The position numbers were made by a program, and so were the translations under genes. A DNA stretch of 64,000 nt, taken from assembly GCA_020634155.1 (NCBI GenBank), contig JACKCI010000002.1, positions 186,001-250,000 on the forward strand, given 5' to 3'. The notes below the pieces were generated by a model, which did no database searches, was not told where the DNA came from, and saw nothing but the letters and a program-made list of their open reading frames with translations. Numbering within the stretch: the stretch's first letter is position 1; every line of letters begins with the position of its first letter. The stretch is from Anaerolineales bacterium. GTDB lineage: Bacteria; Chloroflexota; Anaerolineae; Aggregatilineales; J027. Of this stretch, positions 15,542-24,171 are shown piece after piece.

Positions 15542-16588
15542 CTACTCAACCACCTGAATTGAGGACAAAACCCGTTCAATGGTGACACGGTAACGTGGGT
15601 AAGCTTTATCTCGCACAGTGAGATGCCATTCCGCCAATGTTGTGGCATCAATGGGGATGTGCAGGACAAAAATATCCTCCGTTTCTTGCGAAAGCGGACT
15701 TTGCCCGCGATAGTGAACCACGAAGATACAGTAGTCGGGGTTGGTCTCGCGTACCTCGGTGCCGACGATATTGTTTTGGAGTGTGCGCTGTAATTGGCTT
15801 TCTTGTTCCTCTGCATATACCCGCATTCCGGCGCAGGCTGTATCGCCAATAGAAGCCACCCGAATCCATTGCAGACGCAAAGGGTTGTTTTGGTCGCGGT
15901 CTATCGCAGCTAAGTCGGTCTCAATCACGGTCAGAGGGGGCTGCACAGTCCCTGTCGCTTCAACGGTGATGGCGGTCACATCCACCGCGATGGTATCCCA
16001 CACGGTGAGTTCAGGCCAACGCGCATTAATGGCTTGGCGGGTGTTTTGCCATACGGGGTCATTGCGGTCGGCTACCAACCACGATTGAGGGACATCGACA
16101 CGGAAGGTGTGGTCATTGGTGGTAATCGAAAGGGTACGGATAGTAGGTATTGATGCTTTTTGGCGCTCATCTGCCGCTTGGCGAATAATCAGCGCGGCGG
16201 CTAACCCTGCCATACTGAGAATAATCAACACCATTAAGCGCAAGCGTCTGCGCCGTCGGTTGGGGATTGGCTGTGCTTGGGCTATCGGTATCGGTTCCAA
16301 AATAGGTATTGGGGCGGAGTCCGTCATCGGTGGAGGATAGAGCTGATAGGGTGCCGATTGGAGGGCGTGTTGCATTTGGCTGGCAATCGGATGGGTTGGA
16401 CTGAGCAGCAATGCTTGGGTGACACAGTGGCGGTATTCTTGCATATCGGGCGTGAGGTGTGCTAACCAGAGCCACACCTCTGGGTTAGCAGCAGTGGTGG
16501 GGTGCTGGGCCGCCCGCCGCAACAATTCAAGGGCCTCGGCGCGACGCCCACTTTGGGCCAGTTGAATACCAGTCTGTGCGTGTTCCAT
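15542..16588 (-). CDS. TPR-type protein with one membrane segment and extracytoplasmic domain
   Basis: The 348-aa protein starts with a TPR-like module (residues 1-75: 'GIQLAQSGRRAEALELLRRA ... PEVWLWLAHL ... HCVTQALLLSPTHPIA'). A Pro-rich linker, a basic stop-transfer sequence RRRRR, one membrane helix (about 118-137) and about 210 residues probably outside the cell follow. The outer part has beta-strand character and two Cys. The N-terminal module matches that of the proteins at 42.8-46.9 kb. The outer domain is not recognised; it weakly recalls PsbP-like domains. Confidence 0.75.
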   Translation of the reverse strand: MEHAQTGIQLAQSGRRAEALELLRRAAQHPTTAANPEVWLWLAHLTPDMQEYRHCVTQALLLSPTHPIASQMQHALQSAPYQLYPPPMTDSAPIPILEPIPIAQAQPIPNRRRRRLRLMVLIILSMAGLAAALIIRQAADERQKASIPTIRTLSITTNDHTFRVDVPQSWLVADRNDPVWQNTRQAINARWPELTVWDTIAVDVTAITVEATGTVQPPLTVIETDLAAIDRDQNNPLRLQWIRVASIGDTACAGMRVYAEEQESQLQRTLQNNIVGTEVRETNPDYCIFVVHYRGQSPLSQETEDIFVLHIPIDATTLAEWHLTVRDKAYPRYRVTIERVLSSIQVVE

Positions 16589-16732
16589 GCCTCTACTATG
16601 CGCCCTTTAGTATCTTTGTACATGACGATTACTCAACGATTGCGTCTCCATTATACAGCCACTGGCAAAACCCATGAGTTTGGGCAACAATAGGGCCAAA
16701 TTTTGTGACCACACCCAAGGGGGGAATCAGCA

Positions 16733-16999
16733 ATGCCAGATGATATTCGCACCACACAAGAAATGGTTGGTGATTTTTTTGGGGGCATGATTAGCCTCGG
16801 CGCTCGTGGCGTGGATGGCCTCATTATTGCACGGGCTATCGCACGGTTGCTCATTCGCAAAGGTATCCTGAGTGAAGCTGAATTGTTGGAAACCATGCGC
16901 GAGATTGCCACCCAAGAAATCGAAAAGGCGGACACCTTATTTGTCATGGAGGCTTTTAAGGAAATCCTCAATCGGCTGGATAGCCCCAAAGAAGCCTAA
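16733..16999 (+). CDS. Hypothetical small helical protein
   Basis: The 88-aa product is preceded by AAGGGGGG (about 16717-16724) at good distance from ATG 16733. A hydrophobic-Gly segment (VGDFFGGMISLGARGVDGLIIARAIARLLI) is followed by charged helices. It is not recognised. It converges on mfd with a 4-nt overlap. Confidence 0.65.
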   Translation: MPDDIRTTQEMVGDFFGGMISLGARGVDGLIIARAIARLLIRKGILSEAELLETMREIATQEIEKADTLFVMEAFKEILNRLDSPKEA

Positions 17000-19900
17000 T
17001 ACATGCCGGGGTTAGCCTGTTCGCGTTGAAGCCGCTTCAACATCTCTAAGAGGATTTGCTGCCAGCCCTCACTCTCGACATCCGGCACCAACCAGACAGC
17101 GGTTCGGCTAACCCGCGCTTGTTCCCCCAAATAGTCTTGCAGGCTTGTACGGTCAATACTGCCTAGATAGGGCAAGCGGATTTGGACACGTCCCTTGTCA
17201 GTTGAAATGGCGGTTGCGCCTGCCTGCTGCCCCAACAACTTCACCCGCATTTGATAGAGCAACCCTTGAATAGCCAGTGGCAGCTTCCCAAAGCGGTCTT
17301 TGAGTTCAGCATCTAAACCATCTAAATCCTGCTCGGTCTTGATACTTGCCAAGCGCCGATAGAGTTGCAGGCGCAAGGCCATATCGTCTAAAAAGTCGGT
17401 CGGGATATAGGCGGGTACAGGCAAGTCAATTGTGACAGGGGTGCGGGTATCGACTTGCTCTTCAGTCTCGGCAGGCTGGGGTTTTTGGGGCTTCTTGCCA
17501 CTTAAACGCAACACCGCGTCGGAGAGGAGTTGGGTGTAGAGCGTAAAGCCCACCGCATCAATATAGCCGCTTTGTTGCACACCGAGCAGGTCACCCGTGC
17601 CGCGAATCTCCAAGTCCCGCATAGCGATTGACATGCCGACGCCCAATTGCGTGTACTCGCTGATGGTCTCAAGACGGGCGCGGGCATCTGGTGTCAAGGG
17701 GTGGTGACGAGGGTGGAAGAAATAGACGTAGCTTTGTTGAGCGCTGCGCCCCACCCGTCCCCGTAGTTGATAGAGTTGGGAGAGGCCAAAGCGGTCGGCG
17801 CGGTCAATGATGATGGTGTTGGCGTTGGGGATGTCGATGCCGTTTTCGATGATGGTAGTGGAGACCAGCACATCTTTTTCGCCCTCGGCAAAGGCTTTCA
17901 TGATACGCTCTAGTTGGTGTTCTTCCATTTGTCCGTGTCCAACCGCAAAGGTTGCCTCTGGCACGAGCCGTCGCAGGCGGTCAGCAATGGTATAGATGGT
18001 CTGGACGCGGTTGTGTACAAAGAAAACCTGCCCCCCTCGGTCAGTCTCGCGGAGGATGGCTTGGCGGATGAGTTTGTCATCATAGGCCCCGACATGGGTC
18101 AATGGTGCGAGGCGTTCTTCGGGCGCGGTCTGAATCAGGCTAATATCGCGCAGACCCGTTAAGCCCATGTAGAGGGTACGCGGAATCGGTGTGGCGGTCA
18201 TCGTCAGCACATCGACCTCCGTCCGCATTTTCTTGAGGCGCTCTTTATGGGTGACGCCAAAGCGCTGTTCCTCGTCAATCACCAGCAAACCCAAGTTATG
18301 AAAGCTTACATCCTCTTGGAGCATGCGGTGGGTACCAATCAGAATATCAACCTTGCCTTGGGCAGTATCGGTGATAATCTCACGTTGCTCGGCGGGACTA
18401 CGGAAGCGCGATAGCATCTGCACCTTAATCGGGAAGGCTACCAGCCGTTGCGAGAAGGTGTTGTAGTGCTGTTGAGCCAGTACCGTTGTCGGTACCAGCA
18501 CCGCCACCTGCTTGCCATCCATCACCGCTTTAAAGGCCGCCCGCAAGGCCACCTCGGTCTTGCCATAACCTGCGTCCCCACAAATCAAGCGATCCATTGG
18601 AGTGGGACTCTCCATATCAGCCTTAATCTCGCGCAAGGCTTGGAGTTGGTCGGGGGTCTCTACAAACGGGAACGAGGCTTCGAGTTCATGCTGCCAAGGG
18701 CTATCGGGGCTATAGGCATGGCCTTCTATCACATTCCGCGCCGCATACAAGGCCAGCAATTCCTCAGCGACTTCCTCAACGGCTTCCTTGGTGCGTGATT
18801 TGGTCTTGTTCCATTCTTGATTGCCTAAGCGGTTGAGGGTTGGCGGGCGGTTCTGCATCCCCACATAGCGCGTCAGACGGTCGGCCTGATGGATGGGGAC
18901 ATAGAGAATATCATTGCCGCCATACTCCAGCAGCAGATACTCGCGCTCGGTGTTCTGTAGGTGGCGCTTCTGGATGCCGCGAAAGATGCCGATGCCAAAA
19001 TCGACATGCACCACATAATCACCTTCGGTCAAGTCTGCGAAATAGGTTTCGGGGGCTACCGTCCGCTTCTGGATATGGCGGCGCGGCTCAGGGCGTTTCC
19101 AACCAAATATCTCGGCATCAGTCAAGACATGCACACGGCGCTTATCGGTATTCTCAAAGAGCCAACCCTCACTAAGTTCGCCTTCTACAAAGCTAATGGC
19201 GGGCAAGTCGGCAAGGGTGTCGATATTGTCGTAGGGGTGAATCACCTCGTCCCCGTGTTCGCTCCACAATTCTGCGAGCCGTTGAGCTTGGCGGGTGATG
19301 ACAATGCTTTGCTCGGCATGGTAGCCCGCCAAGTAGTCAAGGAACATCCGCAATTGACCCCCAAAGCGTGGGCCGGGGCTGAAGAGGTCGCCCAGAGTTG
19401 GCACCTCGTCAGCAATCGGGTTGGCGAAGGGGGTATCGGGCTGTCCCAAATGAAGCGGGGTACGCGATAGCAAATGGTCGCTGATGTCATCCCATGTGTG
19501 ATAGGCAACAGGGGCCGACTCCGGCAATTGCTCGGCAGCCATGCGGTCTTGGCGCTGTTCAAGAGCTTGGCCTTCTAGCTCGGCTACTGTGTCTTGTAGC
19601 TCTGACCAATTCTCGACAATGACCAGCGTTTGTTCTGGTAGATAATCGAGCAGACTAGCCGCATTCTTATAAAGAAAGGGCAAATAGAACTCCGGACAAA
19701 TGACGCCATGACTACCGTTATCTTCCGGATGCCGCCATGTGGTCTCGCGCAGCTTTTTGGGAAGGGCTTCGCGGGCCGGGGTAATGGCAAAGGTCTGGAT
19801 ATTGGCAACAGAGCGTTGGGTACTGGGGTCAAACGTCCGCAGGCTATCAATTTCATCACCCCAGAACTCAATCCGCACGGGTAGCTCTAAGGCAGGCGGG

Positions 19901-20493
19901 AACACATCAAGGATACCCCCGCGACGGCTAAAGGTACCCGGAATTGTCACGACTGAGGTAGGTTCATAGCCAATATCAAACCATTGGGTCAATAGCTCAT
20001 CAAGGTTCTTGACCTGTTGGCGCACATGAAATTGACGCGACCCCACCCGAAAATCACGGACAGGGAGGGTCTTTTGCATCAGGGCATAGGCCGACGAGAC
20101 GATAATGGGCGGGGTCTCACTCGGCAACTCGGCCCCATCACGGGCGCGGATGGGTGGCACCAAGGCCGCCAGTGTCTGCAAGCGGGCACGGATGGTGGTT
20201 GAAGTCCAAGGGGCGTGTTCATAAAAAAGTGTCGAGGGTTCTTGAAAGCGTAACACTCGCGCCTTGGGTAACCACGCCAAAATCTGCTGCGAAAAATCGT
20301 AGGCACGCTCTACCCGTGCTGTAACCACAAGGGTCGGAATCGACAAGGCTTGTGCTAAGGCGGCTACAACAAAAGGCCGCGCCGAGCGGATAACCCCTTG
20401 GTCGGGGGCCGCTTCCGTATTGTGTAGCCGTTCCGCAACATGCTGAAACGGCACGGTTGAAGACAAAGCGTCGAGTAGACCTGTTAGATACAT
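16996..20493 (-). CDS. mfd: Transcription-repair coupling factor
   Basis: The 1165-aa ATP-dependent translocase removes stalled RNA polymerase and recruits UvrA. Domain order is as in Mfd: an N-terminal UvrB-like region (about 1-350), the RNA-polymerase-interacting domain with 'YVVHVDFGIGIFRGI' (about 490-570), the helicase core with Walker A 'GDAGYGKTEVALRAAF', DEEQ box 'VIDEEQRFGV', motif III 'TMTATPIPRTLYM' and motif VI 'QLYQLRGRVGRS', then a C-terminal TRCF domain. The length is normal. It is followed upstream by pth 21 nt away, as in many bacteria. Confidence 0.97.
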   Translation of the reverse strand: MYLTGLLDALSSTVPFQHVAERLHNTEAAPDQGVIRSARPFVVAALAQALSIPTLVVTARVERAYDFSQQILAWLPKARVLRFQEPSTLFYEHAPWTSTTIRARLQTLAALVPPIRARDGAELPSETPPIIVSSAYALMQKTLPVRDFRVGSRQFHVRQQVKNLDELLTQWFDIGYEPTSVVTIPGTFSRRGGILDVFPPALELPVRIEFWGDEIDSLRTFDPSTQRSVANIQTFAITPAREALPKKLRETTWRHPEDNGSHGVICPEFYLPFLYKNAASLLDYLPEQTLVIVENWSELQDTVAELEGQALEQRQDRMAAEQLPESAPVAYHTWDDISDHLLSRTPLHLGQPDTPFANPIADEVPTLGDLFSPGPRFGGQLRMFLDYLAGYHAEQSIVITRQAQRLAELWSEHGDEVIHPYDNIDTLADLPAISFVEGELSEGWLFENTDKRRVHVLTDAEIFGWKRPEPRRHIQKRTVAPETYFADLTEGDYVVHVDFGIGIFRGIQKRHLQNTEREYLLLEYGGNDILYVPIHQADRLTRYVGMQNRPPTLNRLGNQEWNKTKSRTKEAVEEVAEELLALYAARNVIEGHAYSPDSPWQHELEASFPFVETPDQLQALREIKADMESPTPMDRLICGDAGYGKTEVALRAAFKAVMDGKQVAVLVPTTVLAQQHYNTFSQRLVAFPIKVQMLSRFRSPAEQREIITDTAQGKVDILIGTHRMLQEDVSFHNLGLLVIDEEQRFGVTHKERLKKMRTEVDVLTMTATPIPRTLYMGLTGLRDISLIQTAPEERLAPLTHVGAYDDKLIRQAILRETDRGGQVFFVHNRVQTIYTIADRLRRLVPEATFAVGHGQMEEHQLERIMKAFAEGEKDVLVSTTIIENGIDIPNANTIIIDRADRFGLSQLYQLRGRVGRSAQQSYVYFFHPRHHPLTPDARARLETISEYTQLGVGMSIAMRDLEIRGTGDLLGVQQSGYIDAVGFTLYTQLLSDAVLRLSGKKPQKPQPAETEEQVDTRTPVTIDLPVPAYIPTDFLDDMALRLQLYRRLASIKTEQDLDGLDAELKDRFGKLPLAIQGLLYQMRVKLLGQQAGATAISTDKGRVQIRLPYLGSIDRTSLQDYLGEQARVSRTAVWLVPDVESEGWQQILLEMLKRLQREQANPGMY

Positions 20494-20514
20494 AATGGGT
20501 GACTTAGGGGTGCT

Positions 20515-21141
20515 TTATTGTTCGTCGGGCTTGGGTTGGGTTTGCGATTTAGCGAAACGGGTAGCTACCTCTTCGGCAGTGCCGTTATAGCGATTCATAG
20601 CGATTTCTACGCCCTCTTGTAACCATGCCTCAATGGCTTTCAAGGCGCGGTCAATAACCTCTTGGGCGATCGGTTGTTCCTCAGTATCGAAGCGGCGTAG
20701 CACATAAGCGGCTGGCTCCATCTTAGCAGGGGGGCGTCCAATGCCAAGGCGCATCTGGGCAAAATCTTGAGTTCCCAGCGCCCGCATAATATCCTTGAGG
20801 CCATTTTGACCACCTGCCCCGCCTTTGGGCCGCAAGCGTAAGGTGCCGAGCGGAATATCAAGGTGGTCAGCGACAACCAGTAGTTGCTCAATAGGGATTT
20901 GGAAAAAGTTCATTAAGCCTTGAACCGACCCCCCACTGGCATTCATATAGGTTTGAGGCTTGGCAAGCATCACACGCCGTTCAGCAATCAGGCCGTCAGC
21001 ATATTTGGCATTGGATTTTTTCTGGTCAAATTTGAGGCCATAGGCAGCAGCTAAGGCATCCACCACCTGAAAACCGATATTGTGGCGGGTGCCTTCGTAT
21101 TCTTTGCCGGGGTTGCCAAGACCTACAATCAAATACCGCAT
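20515..21141 (-). CDS. pth: Peptidyl-tRNA hydrolase
   Basis: The 208-aa enzyme recycles peptidyl-tRNAs. Conserved features: 'LIVGLGNPGKEYEGTRHNIGF' with catalytic His21, 'KPQTYMNASGGSV', 'VVADHLDIPLGTLRLRPKGGAGGQNGLKDI' and 'FAQMRLGIGRP'. In the DHD region the usual second Asp is retained (DHLD). The C-terminus is about 20 residues longer than E. coli Pth. It lies between mfd and a small membrane-protein gene; all are on the minus strand with gaps of 1 and 21 nt, so probably one operon. Confidence 0.96.
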   Translation of the reverse strand: MRYLIVGLGNPGKEYEGTRHNIGFQVVDALAAAYGLKFDQKKSNAKYADGLIAERRVMLAKPQTYMNASGGSVQGLMNFFQIPIEQLLVVADHLDIPLGTLRLRPKGGAGGQNGLKDIMRALGTQDFAQMRLGIGRPPAKMEPAAYVLRRFDTEEQPIAQEVIDRALKAIEAWLQEGVEIAMNRYNGTAEEVATRFAKSQTQPKPDEQ

Positions 21142-21142
21142 C

Positions 21143-21889
21143 TTATCGCCTTCGCTCTTGGTCTAGTTCACTGCGTATTTGCCACATCAACTGGCGGGTG
21201 ACAGGCCGTAGCCGCGCCCGTAACCACAGATAGCCCAACAACAGCGTAAAGAACCCAAAGGCCAAGGTGCTGCCAAAACAAAAGGCCCCTTGGAGCCGCC
21301 CAAAGTTGAGCGTAGTGCTATTGGTGGAGGTGGCAGAACGACTATTATTATCCGTTTGGATGCGAGATTCAATAGTGGGGCGTGGGGTGTTGGTGGGTGG
21401 TTGCTCAATTGGGGAGGTGGGGGAAGGCCCCGGTGTAGGCGGTGTAAAGCCATCACTGGTGTCAATCGTTGGCAAGGGGGTGGGGGCAGTGTTAATCAAG
21501 GTCAGATTGCTGACAATCAACTCCACGGGTGCGATGTCTGGTAAATTAAGAAAAACCCGTAGGCGAATTTGATAGAGACCATCGCTAATCCCCAAGCCGA
21601 CTGTATCCCAAATACCAAGGGTGCCTTCGGTAACTTGCTGAGTGACACGGCTGCCAATCGGAAGCCATATCTCGGTCGGGTCAGTGAGGTTATCATATTC
21701 CAGTTCATAGCCCACAAAAGCACTAGGGTGTCCTGCGCTACCACTAATGACCACTTGCCCCGAAATGGTCTGAAAGGGTACTGGAGAAGTAATGACCACA
21801 ATGGTATCTTGGACACCGGGTGGCTCTTGAGCATGGGCAGGGAGAGCCAAGAGTAAGAGGCTGCATAAGAGCAAAACATATTTTTTCAT
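21143..21889 (-). CDS. Exported protein with Thr/Pro linker and C-terminal membrane anchor
   Basis: The 248-aa protein has a signal peptide (MKKYVLLLCSLLLLALPAHAQ), then an Ig- or carbohydrate-domain-like beta region (residues 25-130; 'VVITSPVPFQTISGQVVISGSA ... YQIRLRVFL'). A Thr/Pro/Ser-rich linker follows, and one membrane helix near residues 205-225 with a short basic cytoplasmic tail. The phrase 'ISGQVVISGSA..P.F..Y.LEY' resembles domains in Chloroflexota cell-surface proteins that recall Gmad2. Function unknown. Start codon ATG 21889. Confidence 0.75.
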   Translation of the reverse strand: MKKYVLLLCSLLLLALPAHAQEPPGVQDTIVVITSPVPFQTISGQVVISGSAGHPSAFVGYELEYDNLTDPTEIWLPIGSRVTQQVTEGTLGIWDTVGLGISDGLYQIRLRVFLNLPDIAPVELIVSNLTLINTAPTPLPTIDTSDGFTPPTPGPSPTSPIEQPPTNTPRPTIESRIQTDNNSRSATSTNSTTLNFGRLQGAFCFGSTLAFGFFTLLLGYLWLRARLRPVTRQLMWQIRSELDQERRR

Positions 21890-21915
21890 GCTTCGCTGAT
21901 TCCTTTACGATTGGA

Positions 21916-21944
21916 TTGCTTTTGTACACGCTTCATGGTATAGT
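21916..21944 (+). promoter_or_regulatory. Promoter of the roadblock gene
   Basis: -35 TTGCTT (21916-21921), 17-nt spacer, -10 TATAGT (21939-21944). The implied 5' leader is about 95 nt. Confidence 0.5.
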
Positions 21945-22047
21945 CTAACGGAAATCAAGGCCTTTATCAGCATACAATTATTTTTGAATTTGATGAGTGG
22001 CGAGCGTGCTCGTCTTTAACCCATACACCTAAAAGGAGCGCGTCAAG

Positions 22048-22419
22048 ATGGCAAGATCACGAACCGAACTGATGGTAGATCGCTTGCGCGACCTCGCGTC
22101 AGGGACGCCGGATGTTGAAGCATCGGCAGTGGTAAGTGTCGATGGCTTGATTATGGCCTCGGCTCTACCTGCCAATGTGGAAGAAGACCGCGTGTCTGCG
22201 ATGTCGGCGGCGCTACTGTCATTGGGTGAACGTATTGCAAGCGAACTCGGACGTGGTGTCCTAGAGCAAGTTTATATTAAAGGTACCAAGGGCTATGTAA
22301 TGCTGACCTCTGTTGGTGAAGAAGCAGTGTTAACGATCCTTGTTCGTGATAAAGCAAAACTAGGGCTTATCTTCCTTGACATGCGTCGCGCAGCCGAAGA
22401 TTTGAAGAATCTGGTCTAG
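22048..22419 (+). CDS. Roadblock/LC7 domain protein
   Basis: The 123-aa single-domain protein has 'LASGTPDVEASAVVSVDGLIMASALP', 'SAMSAALLSLGERIASELGRG' and a C-terminal 'ILVRDKAKLGLIFLDMRRAAEDL', the layout of MglB-type roadblock proteins. These dimerise and act as GTPase-activating partners of MglA-type GTPases in the cytoplasm. A candidate partner GTPase is encoded at 25905-26417. The SD AAAAGGAG is clear. Confidence 0.9.
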   Translation: MARSRTELMVDRLRDLASGTPDVEASAVVSVDGLIMASALPANVEEDRVSAMSAALLSLGERIASELGRGVLEQVYIKGTKGYVMLTSVGEEAVLTILVRDKAKLGLIFLDMRRAAEDLKNLV

Positions 22420-22453
22420 TTTTACAATACCGTAGTTTATTAACTCAATAGGT

Positions 22454-22484
22454 AAGCGTGGTTTTGCCATGCTTCATTTTGTTT
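22454..22484 (+). terminator. Terminator of the roadblock gene
   Basis: An 8-bp stem with one G-T pair (AAGCGTGG, 22454-22461, with CCATGCTT, 22467-22474), a 5-nt loop and then CATTTTGTTT. Confidence 0.65.
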
Positions 22485-22493
22485 GATGCTGAT

Positions 22494-22518
22494 CGGCGGG
22501 GAGAACCACTCTCCGCCG
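22494..22518 (+). promoter_or_regulatory. GC-rich hairpin in the pyrG leader
   Basis: CGGCGGGGAGA (22494-22504) pairs with TCTCCGCCG (22510-22518), with a 2-nt GG bulge. T-rich sequence (ATTTGGTTTGTTT) follows, before the SD and start. It could be a second terminator or an attenuator for pyrG. Low certainty. Confidence 0.35.
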
Positions 22519-22545
22519 CGATTTGGTTTGTTTAAGGAGCCAGCT

Positions 22546-24171
22546 ATGCCCCGCTATATTTTCTGCACGGGTGGTGTGGTGAGTTCAGTGGGCAAAGGGG
22601 TAACCGCGGCGGCGATTGGGCGCATCTTGAAGGCGCGTGGCCTCAAGGTGATGATTCAAAAGCTCGACCCCTACCTCAATGTAGACCCCGGCACCATGAG
22701 TCCCTACCAACACGGGGAAGTCTTTGTAACCAGCGATGGGGCGGAGACTGACCTTGACCTCGGCCACTATGAACGCTTCACCGATGAAAACCTCGATCGC
22801 AACTGTAATGTCACCACTGGTCAAATCTACAATGAAGTGATTGCCAAAGAACGGCGCGGAGATTACCTCGGCGGCACTATTCAGGTCGTTCCTCATATCA
22901 CCAACGAAATTAAACGCCGTGTCCAGATGATTACCCAGCAGCATGATGTCGATGTTCTGTTAATTGAGGTCGGTGGCACGGTAGGTGATATTGAAGGCCA
23001 GCCCTTTCTTGAGGCCATCCGCCAACTCCGCATTGATGTTGGGCGTGAACAATCAATGTATATTCATGTCACCTTCTTGCCCTATATTGGTGCGACGGGT
23101 GAACTCAAGACCAAACCGACTCAGCACAGCGTCCGTGAGTTGCGGAGTTTGGGTATTCAACCCCAAGTCATCATTACCCGCTCAGACTACCCCGTCACCG
23201 ATGACCTGTGCCGCAAAATCGCCCTATTCTGCGATGTTGATCGTGAAGCCGTGATTCCCCTAGAAACGACCGACAACCTCTACAAGGTGCCAATTATTCT
23301 AGAGGATGCAGGCCTTGGTGATTATATTACCAAGCGCCTTGGCCTACCCACCAACAAGCCCGCCCTCAAAGAATGGCGGCAGATGATTAAGCGCATGCAG
23401 CAGGCCGAGAAACCCGTCAAGATTGCGATTGTCGGCAAGTATGTGGAGTTGCACGACGCCTATATGAGCGTTAAAGAGGCTCTTTTGCATGCCGCTACCC
23501 ACAATGATGCCAAGGTTGAGATTGAATGGCTGCACTCCTCCGAACTCGAAAAGGGGCGTGGCTTTGATGTCCTTGAGAGTGTCAATGGCATTGTGGTGCC
23601 GGGAGGCTTTGGGGAGCGTGGCATTGAGGGCAAGATTATGGCAGCCCGCTTTGCCCGTGAGCATCAAATCCCATACTTGGGCTTGTGCTTGGGGATGCAG
23701 GTCATGTGTATCGAATTTGCCCGCAACGTCCTCGGCCTCGAAGATGCCAATAGCTCTGAATTTGAGATGCACACGGAGCATCCGGTCATTACCCTCATGC
23801 CTGACCAACATGGTATCCTCAATCTAGGCGGTACCATGCGGCTAGGAGTCTATCCCTGTGAACTCAAGACGGGTACAGTAGCCGCTAAAGCCTATCAGCA
23901 AGAGCGTGTTGATGAGCGTCACCGCCACCGTTTTGAGTTCAACAATGACTACCGTGAGCGATTTGAAGCGGCGGGTATGGTCTTTAGCGGTCTCAGTCCA
24001 GACGCTCATTTGGTCGAGATTGCCGAAGTTGGTGGACATCCCTTTATGCTGGGCAGCCAATTTCATCCTGAGTTTTTGAGCCGACCTAACCGCGCCCATC
24101 CGCTATTTGCCGAATTTGTGCGGGCCGCGCTTCAGTATCACCCGAAAGGAGATAGCCCTGATGGGAGTTGA
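22546..24171 (+). CDS. pyrG: CTP synthase
   Basis: The 541-aa enzyme converts UTP to CTP with glutamine or ammonia, the last step of pyrimidine synthesis. The N-terminal synthase domain has 'FCTGGVVSSVGKG' and the Mg site 'DPYLNVDPGTMSPYQHGEVFV'. The C-terminal class I glutaminase has the nucleophile in 'GLCLGMQ', the oxyanion strand 'VPGGFGERG' and the catalytic His-Glu 'FHPEF'. ATG 22546 follows AAGGAG; the longer in-frame start at 22483 runs through the leader hairpin. It overlaps the next gene by 11 nt. Confidence 0.97.
   Translation: MPRYIFCTGGVVSSVGKGVTAAAIGRILKARGLKVMIQKLDPYLNVDPGTMSPYQHGEVFVTSDGAETDLDLGHYERFTDENLDRNCNVTTGQIYNEVIAKERRGDYLGGTIQVVPHITNEIKRRVQMITQQHDVDVLLIEVGGTVGDIEGQPFLEAIRQLRIDVGREQSMYIHVTFLPYIGATGELKTKPTQHSVRELRSLGIQPQVIITRSDYPVTDDLCRKIALFCDVDREAVIPLETTDNLYKVPIILEDAGLGDYITKRLGLPTNKPALKEWRQMIKRMQQAEKPVKIAIVGKYVELHDAYMSVKEALLHAATHNDAKVEIEWLHSSELEKGRGFDVLESVNGIVVPGGFGERGIEGKIMAARFAREHQIPYLGLCLGMQVMCIEFARNVLGLEDANSSEFEMHTEHPVITLMPDQHGILNLGGTMRLGVYPCELKTGTVAAKAYQQERVDERHRHRFEFNNDYRERFEAAGMVFSGLSPDAHLVEIAEVGGHPFMLGSQFHPEFLSRPNRAHPLFAEFVRAALQYHPKGDSPDGS

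Noticed and set aside
22483..22545. Longer pyrG start
   Set aside because: It reads through the leader hairpin; the CTP synthase N-terminus begins at 22546 after AAGGAG.
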